From: Otis tarda
Taxonomy: Eukaryota > Chordata > Aves > Otidiformes > Otididae
DNA: 64,000 nucleotides
Direction of reading: 5' to 3'
Assembly (NCBI GenBank): GCA_026413225.1
Contig: CM048554.1
Span: 92,421,963 to 92,485,962 of the forward strand
In this document: positions 27,840-41,700 of the stretch, piece by piece
Numbering within the stretch: the first letter of the stretch is position 1
Layout of the letters: each line of letters opens with the position of its first letter
Position numbers and translations under genes: made by a program
The notes under the pieces: generated by a model
The model's database searches: none
What the model was told of the DNA's origin: nothing
The model's input: the letters and a program-made list of their open reading frames with translations, nothing else

Positions 27840-28200
27840 AATGTTTCTTTAGTGAAGAGCATAGGATTGGATGAAATATTATGTCACACAAAACTTCAAG
27901 TAAGATGATTCAATAGCCAAGAAAGGGCCACTGTGGTCACTGAAAATCACTTACCAAATACTAATGTGGTCAGTCTGTATGGAAACACAACCTTCTACGT
28001 TTGCCAGTGAGGAGAATCCTCAGTCTGCCATAGACGTTATAGCAACAAGAGTGGCTTCTTGCATCTGTTTGTTTGGACAGACAAGGAGAAATCTGTCAGT
28101 TACCATCCCTGAAGCCTAACTGAATGTGGAAAAGATCCCCCTGCAACTCAGCAGATAATACAATATAATGATGGGTTTATGAAATCACTAGGCAATGAAT
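27840..28200 (+). mobile_element. ancient, decayed CR1/L3-like reverse-transcriptase fragment
   Basis: Three short blocks in the right order resemble a LINE reverse transcriptase. AAGAGCATAGGATTGGATG (about 27855) resembles the segment coding for Lys-Ser-x-Gly-x-Asp-Glu-Ile. The block near 28090 resembles the Asn-Tyr-Arg-Pro-Val-Ser-Leu box and the following Gly-Lys. The block near 28165 (ATGGGTTTATGAAA) resembles Gln-His-Gly-Phe-x-Lys. The frame is destroyed by stops and indels. The spacing between blocks is close to that in the complete ORF2 at 8363. This is inferred by eye; ends are uncertain. Confidence 0.5.
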
Positions 28201-31200
28201 TAGTATAAGAATGCCCAATAAAGGTAAATGTCTTTTGTGTGGAAAAGATCATCTCATGAAAACATGGAATAACTATGATAACATTAAACTAACAGCAGTG
28301 AGAATATAATAATTTTCATTAGTTTTCTGGTATCAACTGCATAAATACAACCATTTTCTTTCCAGAACAGCCATGCAGTACAAGTTATAATACAGTGCTT
28401 AATGATGCTGAGTAGCCTTTTTTATAAAGTCCCCTTCAGTATGAAGCAATCATCAGCTTTTAAAGTAATCGTATATTTCACATTCTAAGAAACATGAGAT
28501 TTATTTGCAATGATGCTTAAAGTAGCATATAGTGTATGCTTCTCTGTCCCTGTGGCTGGGTTAATACCACACCCATGGAAAATATTACATCCTAATGATT
28601 CCAGAGTTTGATTTTACTCTGATGAGACTGTGAAGACCATGTTAAACTGACCAATGGTGATTTACAGCTAGTTTGTCTTCTGCCTGGAAAATGTACAATT
28701 GATCTATTTAAAACAGTAGCTGTTTTCCTCATTCATCTGTTTTGGATCAAACTAATCCTGAGTTTGGATGAACGATAACAAGATGTTAATGTTTATGGAG
28801 TTCCCAAGTATTTACTAAGTATTACACAACTGCAGTGGCACATAAAACTAACAGGAATTGTCTTTACTGTGTTCTGAATAGTAAATCACAAGAACATATT
28901 TTAAATTTTCTGCGTAGTGAGAGCTACTGCTTCAGAGACCTCTGATTCATTAGAAAGATTATTAATTAATTTTCAGAAAGGAATGGATACAATACTTGCC
29001 GAATTACCATTTCAAAAGCAATTTGAAGCATGTTTGTGTGCCTACTTATGTTTCCACAAGATCTCCATGGAAGAGAAAATAAGATAAAGCCTTTCTGGTG
29101 TGTCCATGGCTGTTGTTTTACCGCAATCAGAATAGAACTCAGGAAAGCATTATGAACAAATAATGCTCTACTGGGTGGTGAAACTGTAAAATATTTGAAG
29201 ATCCAGATACAGTGTGGGTGTATAGGGAAATCAACTTTCATCTGACTCTCCTGTGAAGCTCATTTGTTTGAGCTGCATTGTATCGGTGTTAATTCTTTTT
29301 CTTTTACATGTATACCGGCAGGAAAACGCCTTTATTCTCAAGAGGATATAAAGATATTTCCTAGATCCTCCCAAGCATTTCCCTACTTTCATTCAGTAAA
29401 CATTTGGAGTGGAAGTATAGTCATTATGCCCAAGGGTCTGTGTTCACTTCTCTGAGACTGAGATGACATGTGTATCTTTTCAGAAAATATTTTTTTATTT
29501 TATGAAGTGGGTAGGCTCTTCAGAGGAAAAAATTGACACTATGCAAAATACAGACTGTGCTTTAAACTCCTTCAGCCTTTTAGAGTCTAAACTATTGGCA
29601 TTTCATTATTTGTGCTCTGCTATCTAGAGATGTCTCAGAAAAGTAAACTGGGGATCCACAGGTATTTTTCTGATCTCCTGCCCTGCTAAATTTCCTGAGG
29701 AAACTATATTGACATTCAGGCAATGTTTGGGCTTGCAGCTAATTCAAAAGTAGGTTTAGCATCAATGAAATTGGCTTCAAGTGGTCATTTTTTGCAAGAC
29801 TCTAACCTAAGTAGTAAATACCAGATGTACTCCTTGCACAGATGGCATCATCTTAGCTCAGAATTTGGGAACACATCTCACATCTGAAGCAGATTTATTA
29901 GATGGTGCATTATGCAGCAGACTTTAGTAATGCAAAACTGTATTTTGCTTACGTTTTCCCTTTAAAACAGTGCAAAATTCAATTGGACTTGAGTGAGTAG
30001 TTTTGAGTGTGAGCTAGCTTTAGAAAATTCTATTTATCTAGTAATTCTGCTATGTTATATTTCAAAATATTTCTAAAAAAGCAGTTCTATATACATATGT
30101 ATTTCTAAAGATTTCTTTAAACATTGGTGGTACATCCAAAATTGTTGTACAGAAAGCTATTCAATTACACAGATAGACATGCCAGAATTTCTTTGTGATT
30201 TTGGACACAGTAAACAACGGACAATAAAAATATCATTTTTTTTAAAAAAAAGCCTTTTTAAGGAAGGTTTTTTAAATACTGTTGAAAGGTTTTCAGTCCC
30301 CTTGTACATTTCTAGTAATGTGTATTGATTATCATTACTCATAACTTAATATCTTTGTAGTGAAATATATATGTAAAGGTGAAAAATATTTAGTCTCAAC
30401 ACAGAAAATACAGTTAAGTCTTGTAATATGTCTTCTTACATTTCTTTCTCTATGAGAGTCAAGACTGGGACCAAAACTAGAAGTTACTGAGAAAATAAGC
30501 ACTTCTCTAGCTAGGGAAACAAACCAAGACTGAAGTATTCAGTTGAAAGGAATTACATAGGAAAATGAGAGACTAGAATGAGACCAAACAACGAGCAGGG
30601 TTCATGTTACACATGAATGTGCATTGCGTGATCTCTGTGAAAAGCTGAAATGCCACAGGCATCAGGGTCCTATGTAACAGTACTATGTAACAGTGAACAG
30701 GAGCCAGAATTTTTTAAGTACTTGATAAGTGAAACCCTGTGGCTGTGAAATAGGAATTATAGGCCTAAATATCTTTCTGGATCTTAGCCTCACTGTAGAA
30801 AAATATTCTGGCATGGTATTCACACGTGAAAAAATTTATGCATCCTTTTTGTGTATTCCTGATATTAGATGTAAATCACAATAAATTACTTATTTAATTT
30901 GAACAACCTTGAGAAAATACAAAACTAGCCTGTCTTTTTCTTACAGATCAATCAACTGGAACTATACTAATTAAAAGGACTAAAACCACAAATTTTTTAA
31001 AATTTCTTTAGAGTATTTAAATGAAGAAAAATTGGCATTAGAACAGCTGAAATAAATTAACTAATTAAAATGTATAGTTGCATCCAGTATAACAAGACTA
31101 CAACATGCTCTCTGATACAAGCAGATGTCGAAACTAGGAAGGGTGGTGACATGACCATATACATTCTGGCAAATGTTTAGAAGTACATTTCCAAAAATAC

Positions 31201-32294
31201 AATGGTAAAAGCTGAAGGATCTAAATTTCATTTCTAAAAAAGCCAAGTTCTAATTAAAAACAAAATAATTCTTTTGCCTTTGAAGATTTGTCTGGCATTA
31301 AATTCATCCATCACTGACTTAAGTACATACAAAGTATCAAATTAAGGGAAGCTGTTTCTAGTGCTCACAAATTATTAAATTCTGCTGCACACAAGAAGAG
31401 GTTCAATGTTTAAGATAGTTTTGATTTAATAGGAGTTTTTTTCTTCGGCTGGGAGGATGAGATGTTGGAAAGGCATGGACAGTGCCTTTCTTTCACAAAT
31501 CTGTAAGAATTCTGTCAAAGCAAATCACTAAAGAAAGATACAGATGAGGAGTGTTGTAACCAGACTTTCTTATGTGAGTCCATACACTTTGGTCATCATT
31601 CAGCCATTGCTTCCAACTTTTCACGTTGATGGAAATCTCCAGTGTTGTCATGCCACAACCCCTTGATAGCACGATCTCTAGCATAGACCTTCCATTCCAT
31701 TTCATTCTGGATGCTAACATGATAATAGATACCCAATGGCGCATGCAGTTCAGCTTCTTCAATCCAACTGTTGAGGAAGTTGTCCAATTTCCTTAACACC
31801 TTAGCAATGCATAGACACAAGTATAGTTTCTCATACAAACTTATTTTGGTTTTGGCTGATAGACTCTAAGAGTACATCTTCCTTGTTACAGCAAACACTC
31901 CACTGCAATTCCCACTTTATAAATAACATGATAGTATGCAGCATTCCCTGATTGACTACTTCTTCACTTCACTGTCCTAATTCCCAGGTCCTCACTACAT
32001 TTTGATTATCTGTTTAAAATGGCTTTGTGCAGCTAATTGTTCAATGTCTACCATATACCCAGACCAGCGTAGCCAAGCCTAAAAGAGCATTGTTTTAATG
32101 GCAAAAAAAAATTCTGAAGGCTCTAAGATAGCACCCCAGGGCTTATCCAGATTCTCACACTACCAAGGACAGGACAGGAAGTCCTTCCACGTGGAATTGT
32201 CCAAAAGGCTTGGTGTGATGATTGTACACTGATTTTTGCAAGCTTTCAACAGCTTTGTTTGTAACCTGATTTATTTTTTTTTTCTTTATTCCAG
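28201..32294. other. AT-rich DNA, no gene recognised
   Basis: No supportable gene. A 13-bp tandem duplication lies at 30670-30695. Two overlapping minus-strand open frames at 31493-31838 change frame at about 31600. They have protein-like composition but no motif I recognise, so they are left unassigned. Confidence 0.55.
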
Positions 32295-32392
32295 ATACAA
32301 TGACTTAATCTCTGTGAAGCTACTCTGGCATTTGCTGTCCTCTTCATGACGTAGCTCTCAGTTGCAGAGGTCAGAGACAGCTCGCTGACAAG
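32295..32392 (+). other. candidate non-coding exon (5'-UTR or lncRNA)
   Basis: The segment is bounded by near-ideal splice signals. Upstream is a CTGAT branch-point-like motif, then a long pyrimidine tract ending in TTTATTCCAG (AG at 32293-32294). Downstream is AAG followed by GTAAGTGC at 32393. The 98 bp are locally less AT-rich than the introns would be. All three forward frames contain stops (TGA, TGA and TAA), so it cannot be an internal coding exon. If it is real, it is a UTR or lncRNA exon. No partner exon was identified. Confidence 0.42.
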
Positions 32393-35300
32393 GTAAGTGC
32401 AGTTTTCTATAGCTTTGATTTGCATTGTCAATGCTGCTTTGGCAGAATTTCCATTCTGGTCGTGAGTGAACTAGAGGCTTTTTTAAACAAAATACTGCCC
32501 AGGCTGAACTACTTGGGCAGCATTATTAACAGAATCAGGAATGTGCTCTTAAAGGACTGTGGTCCCTAGGATGACCAGTGGCAGACCAAAGGGGTTTGTG
32601 GAGGGATACATAATATATTTCATTAAACAGATCGATATGGTTTCCTGCTAGATGTTCAACAGGAAATAACACAATTGAAACTATAGAACCACAGATCAAA
32701 TAAAATTTCATTAAGCAATTAAACAACTTGAGAAAAATTGGATATGGAGAAGAAAAGATGTCATGTCACTAACTCTTCTTAGGTGAACAGGAAAAGAGCT
32801 TAACGTTTTTAAAGGAAGGGATGTTCATGAAAATTAGAAAGGGCCTAAACCTATGTCTTGAAGAGGTTCAACTGTTTTTACTGCTTGTATCACAAAAAAA
32901 AATGTTGGAAGAATGTTGGTCACTGAGATTACGGTGGAAGTTGCTAAGGAAACCCAGGTTTTCAGTATTAAAAAAATCCAGAATAACAATTAAAGATATG
33001 TTTTTGTAGGTGCCCCATACATAAATTCCCAGATCTACTTTTCCTCAGTTTTGCAATAAATAAGGCACAGGTAAATTTCTCATTATTCCCTAAATGTCAT
33101 AAAAATAAACCAGGTTGAATATAATCTAAAATAGCTACATACAGTAGAAGAGGTAGAGATATTTTATAGTATCTGTGGTAAAGTGTATTTTTGTTCTGTG
33201 TAAAAACATGTTTCTTCTAGTACTGGAATTTATTTTTTATATGTAATACTATTTCATTTATTCACACTTTTTATCTTCCAAGAAGATATGAAAATACAAT
33301 CTACAACAGATACTGAGAACCTAGTGCATTTTTTCACATTCATGACTAAGGTGTTAACTGATATTTTAATCAAATTAGAAGCTCAGGAAAAAAATCATTT
33401 CACTGAGAAATTGGGGTCATTTGTGTATCAGAGTCACATGTACACGTGACAAAAATGCATACTTATTTATTCCAATAAGTAAAAGAAATATTTAAAGAAA
33501 ACTATAAACCTGTATTTCACTTTCATTGAATATAGTCATGTTACACAAAAGTGCCTAACGTTTTTTTCACTTATTGTAGTATTCTAGTGAAAGCAAATGA
33601 CACCTTAATGAAAAATCCTCTTTGATAGACACTCATCTGTCATTATAGATATTAAAGGACTTAAAAAAATCTTTCTGAAATTACATGAAAGGTAGAATAG
33701 AACAAATAACTCTTCTAAAAGTAATGTGCCATCTGACAAAAGCTACATCAATATTAAAATGTGAAATAAATTTGTTCAGACCTAATGAAAAAAACATTAC
33801 AAAGGCCCTTCTCTCTAGAAGAGGTAATAAATAACTTCTCAATTAATTTGATACATTATCAGGATAGTGAATAACATAATAACCTGCATGATAAGTGTAA
33901 TATTTTACCACCAAACCTGAGGCTACAGTAAATCATGGTCATGCACAATCACTGCAGCTTTTCCAGTTCCTATGCCTTTAGAGTCTTAATATATCCCAGA
34001 TTTAGTTGTTTTTATTGGCTCTTGGTGTTCATGTAACCAGCTCTGAACTTGAATGTCAAAATACAACGAAAAGCGTATCGACACCCCCTTACAATAATCT
34101 GGCACTGAAAATACAGGAAAAATCTTCAAAAATCAATATTTTCCTTCTTTAAGGTCTCCTTAGAGTTATAATGAACTGCAAAATAACAGGTTTTTGCCAT
34201 ATGCACTAGACGATCCCTTTGTCATTGGAGTGAAACTTGGTAAATATGGGGTAAACTAAGATAACAGTCAATAATTAAGCTGAAAAAAAAATACACAATG
34301 ATCAAATGCTGTCTATTCTGCAAAGTATATGTAAAACAAATGGTGATAACTTTTCAGCTGTCTCTTTCTAAGTAGGCAGCATCTGGAGTCCTATGTTACA
34401 CTAAAAGATTTTTCTCATTAACTTTTGCCTGTTGTCTGTCCTAAGCTTAATGGTATCTCATCTATGTGTGTAACTCTACTAATTACATTGGGTGTTAAGA
34501 ACAATCTTGAAGACAATGTAAATCTATAATTTTTCCAGAGATAATGTCACCTAAACACCACAAGTTTACAGCGTTATCAATAAAAAGCTAAATATATATC
34601 TACAAGTTTAGGTATACAAATATATGTTGATACATTTATATATACTTATTGACATAAAATACAGATTTATAAAAATATATATTCTTCATTATTTCTTTCC
34701 CTGACTTTGAAAATATTACCTTGTCATGTCTAAATAGTATCTAGTTTCAACTTTTAACCAACAATAGTTAAATAGTGAATGCTAAATTTTAAAAGTTATA
34801 ATAAGCTTTTTTCAATATGTGAGAGCTAGTTTACTCTATATTAACAATTATGAATCTATTAAAGCATTTACTAGCACTTGCCTACACAGTAGACCCAGTA
34901 CAGCCCAATTTTCCTTTTTCTCTTAGACCTATGAGTCATGTATCTTTTTCTGCAAGAGACTCCTACTGAACTTTTCAACCTTGCCCTGGATAAACTAAAT
35001 ATGTTGAATTTTTCTGGTCAGTCACTTTTACACTCAGGCTTTCAAAAACCTGCAGACCTTTTCTAAATCTTGTCAGTTTCAATAGACTTTGTGGCAAAAG
35101 CAATTAAAGCATTTTGGTAGTTTTCTTGCTTATTTCCAGAGATGCACAAAACTCATACTTTTTCCCAGTATCCCCCTGAATTTACATCCAAGTTTTGTGG
35201 TCACTCTTATCTACACACAGAAATGTTTATTTCTGTACAATATTAACAATTAATATGTTTGGCATACTTCTTTTATCTTGTCATATGCTGATGAGTAGGA

Positions 35301-38110
35301 TGAAATTGTATAGTCATCCTTGCTCAGGGTGAAAGCTGAAATCTGGCAGGTACTGTAAGCTCCCATAGATCTCAGTGGAAAATAAACAAGGATGATCTTG
35401 TATGTTCAGGCCCTTAATGCCTTAATAATCTGAATCAGTCTTGAACAACTTCATAAACAAAGCAATAAAATGTTGGGTATAGTCATCACCCCACCCCTGC
35501 TGGCCCTCTCCATGGCATTTAATGAAAGAAGAAAAATATCCAGTCCCAGATGACAATGAGAGGCATTGGAGAAGTTTGATGATGAAAACAAAATTCATGG
35601 TTTCAGTCAGCTATCCAAGACAACAAGGTCAACTTCTGCCTTTGGCTTTTAAAACAAAAGCTCAAGCATACAAATCCACAGGTCAACGGAAACGATTACC
35701 ATAAACAATCTGGACAAATATCCTGCCATTTGGAAGCCTATGCAACAGGACGTTATCATCTGGGTTCCACTAATCCACACAAAACTACGCACATTGTAAA
35801 ACAGGCATAAACAACATCTCTTCTTTGATTATCCAATCAAAAGAAAATTAATATTTTTCTGAAAAACAACATGAAAATTTCATTTCTGCTTTCTTTTTCA
35901 GGGGTAGAAAGAAAGCAGGTAGAGTTATCTCTCAGAAATATATGCAGATTTTAAAGCAAAATACTTTTTTTAAAGGTTGATTGACAACTGGGGCAAGTCT
36001 TCAAGCCTGTGTGACAGAGCCCAACTGTTTGGCAATGTTGCTTCTTCCCTGTGCGGAGCTGCAGCAGCGGTAGTCTGTGATCCCCTGCCACATCACAGCT
36101 TTAAGTGGCTGCTTTCCACACCAATGGCACTGACACTTTGCTGGCTGCACATCTATCCCGAGACTTTGCACTTACAGTACCTGGCACCAGTCCCTGTTTT
36201 TCCTTCCCTGGATTTTTTCCAGCGGTGCTTTTCCTGGTCATATTAGAGCTCTCCAGCAGATCCCCACTTAGCAATACTTTTTTTACTTCCAATATATTTT
36301 TTTAACTTGTGCATTTACTGCCTCCTGCCTTATCGTTGGACTAACTACAGACAAGACAATTTATTTGGAGCAAAATCCTGTAGAAGTTAAGTATGGAATG
36401 AACAAGGTTAAAGATCCTAGTGGAAAAAAAAGTCGAATACTATTTAGTAAAAAACGACCTTTAAACACACCATTAGAAAGTTGTAGCAAGGATAAAATTG
36501 TAACATGTAGTTCCAAGAAAAAAAAAAAATTCCTGATAAACTATCTATAACTTTCCTCTAAGTATTTTCTTAGGAACTCCTAACACACAGCAGTTAGGTA
36601 GCATAGGTTTAGTGGAATCAAAACTATCTGTACCCATGGTGTTTAGGACTCAAGGGTTTTATCAAGCCAGTAGAAGCCAAATTGTTCAGTATATTTTTGT
36701 GTCACAGAAAGTCTGGTTTAATTTCCAGATCCTGGGACAATTAGATATTTTAGTGTCTTTAGACCTATTTCTATGCATATATTGTTTTACAGTTCTCATT
36801 TTAAACCACTTACACACCAGTGCATTTTTAAGTCCGTTGGTGCAGGCTTTCGAAGTTCACTGCTGCCTGTCTTTAATGAGTAAGGGGATGCCTCCTGAAG
36901 TCACCTGTGCTGTGTAACAGCCTGTGCCCACTGTCAGAAAAAAAGCCCTTCCAAGTTGGAAGTCACACTGAGCATTGTGCTTTTACCCTGTTTTTTTAAC
37001 AATAGTTAAAAGTATTTACCTTTTTTCTATTATTCAAATAGGGAAAACCAGAGCTTAGACAGTAATATTCCCTCTGCTATACTTTGTAGTCAAAAGGGAG
37101 AATGGTAAGTGCAGAAGCACTCCATAAACATTAGCCTGGCAGATAGACAACAGTCTACAGCTCCCACTATCCCAAGGAATAAACCACCCAGACCATTCAA
37201 GCTCTTGCTTGAAGGCTTATGGAGACTCAGCGACCCAGTTTGAGATTCCTTTTACTGAGAAAGCAACAGATCTCAATTGTTTTCAAAAACAAATCATAAA
37301 AAAAGAGCATCCAAAAGTCAGCAGGAATCTTTCCAAAGGACTGCAGGGGAGTTTTTGACCAGCATCTAGGTATGCAGTAGGATTGAAAGCCTTCTTCCTC
37401 TTTTCAGCTATGTATTCTCTCTGTCTTTCTGCATGTTGCTTGCCTGCTACATTTTGCTCTTTTCTGCAGTGTTTGGAGATGCATTTCTCATTGCCTTCAT
37501 TTGCCCAATCTCTGATTTTCAGAGGCAGACAAATGCTGCTTCTAGTGCTTTTCAGCACAGAACTCCCTCCACAGATATATTGCCAGTCTCACCTACTTAC
37601 AATTCAGATGAATAATCTCTCTGACGATGTGCAGAATCGCTTAAGAATATTAAGGAAACTATCAGTCATCATTTGACTGTTCAAAATAGCAATACTCTAA
37701 AAGTTGTTTTTCTTTGGTGGTGTGAATCTAAGGATAACCCCTGTATTCAGTTGGGTGGACCGACACAGGGACTGTGAGTAGGTGCAAACCCGATTTTATA
37801 ATATCATGGAAGGAAACAACATAACTGAGAAAGATTCTTCCTCGACTTTCACTGCTTGCAGTTCTGTTGTACTTATTGACTAGATGTAGCTACGTTTGGC
37901 TATACTAGAGAAGCCGTGAGGATGAGAACTGTTGGATTAAGCTTTTATGCTTATACAGCAATATTAATTTCTCCCAGAATCATGGCTAGAGGATAAAGTG
38001 AATAAATTTCTGTAAATAAACAGACAGTTGTTCTTCCACGTACTGATCCACCAACACAGGAAATCCAGATGTGCCTCACTGGAAGTCAGAATTAGCACTG
38101 TATCACTAGA
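32393..38110. other. AT-rich DNA, no gene recognised
   Basis: Apart from a GC-richer patch at about 36000-36270 with short open frames on both strands and no family signature, I see nothing gene-like. AT-rich tracts are common around 34580-34680. Confidence 0.55.
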
Positions 38111-38189
38111 ATAGCTCTTACTTCCTTTCAAGTCATAGTCAGTTGCTTTCTCAGGTCAACAGATTGTAGGTACTCAAAACTTTGTATGA
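38111..38189. repeat. 79-bp repeat, copy 1
   Basis: Identical to 44283-44361 except for T at 38167 against C at 44339. The match begins and ends abruptly at both copies. It does not match any CR1 or LTR segment in the window. It lies about 300 bp from the CR1 fragment at 38494. Confidence 0.9.
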
Positions 38190-38493
38190 AATTCCCCATC
38201 CGCACTACCATTGGTTTTAGTGCTTATCTAGGTATATGAAAATAACAAACTCAGAATTAAAAAAAAACCTTTCTATGACCCACATGTCCCGTTAAATGGC
38301 CAACTGAGATTCCAGTGCATCTTGAAAAGTTGACCAATCCTTTAATTTTCACAGGTTTCGTTTTTGTTCCTGAAGGCACATTTACCCAGTTACAGCCTGA
38401 TATCGTATTTACTGCCATCTCTAAAATAAAGCTGCTATATAAATACTCTTCTTTCTGGAAATTTGCTTTGAAAACTTCTTATATTGTACAAAA
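38190..38493. other. unassigned DNA between the 79-bp repeat and a CR1 fragment
   Basis: No gene or repeat recognised. A 62-codon open frame at 38315-38503 has no motif. Confidence 0.5.
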
Positions 38494-38765
38494 CTTCCTC
38501 TGAACGCTTTCCAGGGCCTCAATGTCTTTCTTGCAGTGAGGGGCCCAAAACTGAACACAGTACTCGAGGTGCGGCCTCACCAGTGCCGAGTACAGGGGGA
38601 CAATTACCTCCCTGTTCCTGCTAGTAACACTGTTTTTGATGCAAGCCAGGATGCCGTTGGCCTTCTTGGCCACCCGGGCACACTGTTGGCTCATGCTCAG
38701 CCGAGCATCAATCAGTACCCCCAGGTCCGTTTCCTCCACACAGTCCTCCAGCCACTCCACCCCAA
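38494..38765 (-). mobile_element. internal CR1 ORF2 fragment of a different subfamily
   Basis: On the minus strand it encodes about 90 uninterrupted codons equivalent to residues 708-798 of the complete ORF2, including [16 protein letters not shown] and [13 protein letters not shown]. Wording differs clearly from the young copies (for example [16 protein letters not shown]), which points to another CR1 subfamily. The C-terminus, 3' UTR and tail are missing. This is unusual because CR1 copies normally keep their 3' end, so a later deletion or rearrangement probably removed it. Confidence 0.92.
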
Positions 38766-41700
38766 TTTCCTAAAGTTTCCTTAAAGAAAATTCTTGGTTT
38801 TCAAATATGCTAAATATCTATCATTTTTATAAATGCAAATTAGAACTAAATAGTGATATAAATATTGATGTTTGAATTGGTCCAAAGATGTCTGCTCACT
38901 CAACACAATATGGGATTTTGGTTTTAAACAAAACAAAATGGAACAAAATGGTTTTAGAATGCCAGAATACTCTGAATTAGCTGAAGTGTTGAGCAATGCA
39001 CAATACACAAAAAAAATGTTGTACGGTATTTCAACAGATTCAGCATCTTTTAGCAATATCTTAAAAAAACATGTGGAATTGCTAAAGTTTGTTTTCCCCA
39101 ATAGATTTTAATATTTTGCCTGAGTTCTATTTACTTATTTATTCAAATAAAGAAAATCCTTTCAAATAAACTAGAACTTTGTTTTTATTAAAAAGTAAGG
39201 TAAATCTGTCTGAATGATTATTATTTTTTCCTATTCATCCAGCATTCAGTCTTAAGCCCACACTGTTTGAGCAACCAATTGTCCCTCCGAGGCAGTTGGA
39301 GTTGGCTAGGTTACCTTTGCTCCCTCTCCCAAATTTCCATCTGGTCTGGGTGTTCTTGGTTCTGGGTCTCCATGTGAGGAATTCCCACCCTGAGGCAGAT
39401 GCACCAGACTCATTGAAGCAGGAGAGCTGCTTTCAAAGGCCCTTTCAAGTGCAGTCTCACACTTGTGGTTTTTTTTTCCCCACAAGTAGAATGCTTTGCT
39501 CATGCACTACTACAATTTTTTTCTTTTTTTATTTTCAGTAGGATATCTTTCTACAGTGTTTGATCACTCCCCTGCATATACTTGAGGCTTCACTGAATCA
39601 GCTTGTTTATTTTAAAGTAGAAAATTTTATGAGAATATAGTTGTTAATCTTGCATTAAAACCCTTCAAGAACATTTATGTACAGAAATGCCCAGCTGCAT
39701 TGCTTAGTGGATCCATCTTCATGTTGCATTTTCTTTTGTAAGCTCACACACATCATTTGGTCAGTAAGGAAAAAGGCAGAAACAGACTCAAACACGTACA
39801 CATTTAGCAGAGTAAGGGAACGTCCAAAGCAGAAATCAGTGGAAGAGACTCTGACAACCCCACCAGTGCCAATTGACTCCTGCCTCTAGCCCTGCTGTTG
39901 CTGCTGTCATGTGGATCTTCCCAGCACACATTTCTTTCATCCCCATAAATGACTGCTCCCTGGAACGCTTTTCTTCCCCAACACACTCTGAATTCGGACA
40001 CCACATGGTCCTTAAGCAGAAAGAAATGACACTCCTGTCCATTTCTTTAATAAGCAACTGCCAAAATTCTGTGCAAACAGCTGTGCCGTTAGTATATAAG
40101 TATTTACATGGTCATCATTTTTATATAATGCTTTTCATCTCCAGCTTTTGATTTTTTATATTTCAAGATTCAGCCTCATCCATCATCATATTGCTGACAA
40201 ATGGTATTAACATTTTTTCTGCAAAAGAAGTACAAAGTGTACAGAGCACAATTGTTATCATTTAACCCGACCTATATACTGTACAGGTCTTTCTGCAAAA
40301 GAAACTTTCCATTCTTTTCTAGATATAAGGTAAGGAAAGTTTCTACTGAAAATGTAAACCCATCTGCTGAAGTGATATTTCTTGTTGTTTTCCTCATCTC
40401 GCAGGTCTCTTCTCCATTTCATAAATTTTCTTCATTTTTCATAATGTGAAAATCATTTAAAGAAGTAAGAGGCAAAAGAACATTTGAAATAATGAGGTTT
40501 GTTTATTCTTATTTTTTGGTATCAGTGTTGTTACGTAATTCCAAACAGACTTTCATTTAGCACTTTTTTCTCTGACATACAGTATACCAGGTTTCGACAT
40601 CAGAGTTTGTCATGTTTTTTTAAACGTCAGGTCCTTACAGCCCATGCTATTTTTTTTCTTGTCATTTCTGTTTGGCTATGGCTTGAATTCTGAGGATGAG
40701 TTTGTGGTATGCAAAATACATTATATATTGATTATATACGCAGTATGCAGAATGCATACAGCATTGTTTTCCTGTGCATGTCTGACATTGACACTGCACT
40801 TGACATCAGAATTGGAAAGGATTCAAAAATCCTACAGTCCTACAATGACAGTATAAGGTTTGAAATTCCAGGCAGAGATTCATAGTGTTTTCTGCGCTTT
40901 CTTGAATGCAATGACATCTCCTAATTGCAGAACCAGTGATCTTGGCTGACACTAGTTAGTGACCAGATCTGAGGAAAGATTTTACAGCATTTGCTGCTAA
41001 CACTTGAGCATCCAGGCTTTTAAATGTGTGCAATGTCAAGTTCACTAGGACGTGCCGGGAGAAATCTGTGCAAGACCTGTTCTGTGTTGCATTCTGGACT
41101 GAAAGTTAAGTTTGTTACACAAATGCAAACCAGGCCTGTGGAAGGTTTTGGCAGTGCTATGCAAGCAAGAGATGCACATGGTTACCATGTAGTAAGCATG
41201 TGTCTTTCAGTAAATGTCTAACTCTTTGCAACATTTGGCAAAAAAAAAATTATTACCATCTGCTGAAGAAGAAACTTCCTCAAACGCACAGGGCAGCTGC
41301 AATCCAAACCAGATTTAGTTCAGACAAGCATGTGCATTACAGAGTTAATTGTGTCTAGCAGCAAAAGCTGCACCCACAGTAGACTGGAGGTTCTTTCTTG
41401 TGAAGTTTCCTAGCGTAGTTGTTATAGCCAGGGGACTTGCTGTACCAATGCTGGGAATCACAGGGACCCTGGGAAGCCACAAGGCTGGTTTGTGGTTCTC
41501 AAAACAACTGGAAACGTTTCTTGCCATTGCATCCATACCATATGTGAGGAACTTGCACTGGAGGCCAGGTAACCTGGCCCCTGCATCCGGGGGGTGAGGG
41601 AGCATCTCCACTTGCCCCTGTCTCCAACTGGCCCTGTCTCCTTTGCACCCTAAACTCTTGCACACAGTAGCAGCACAAAGACCAGCCATTGCAACCTTGG

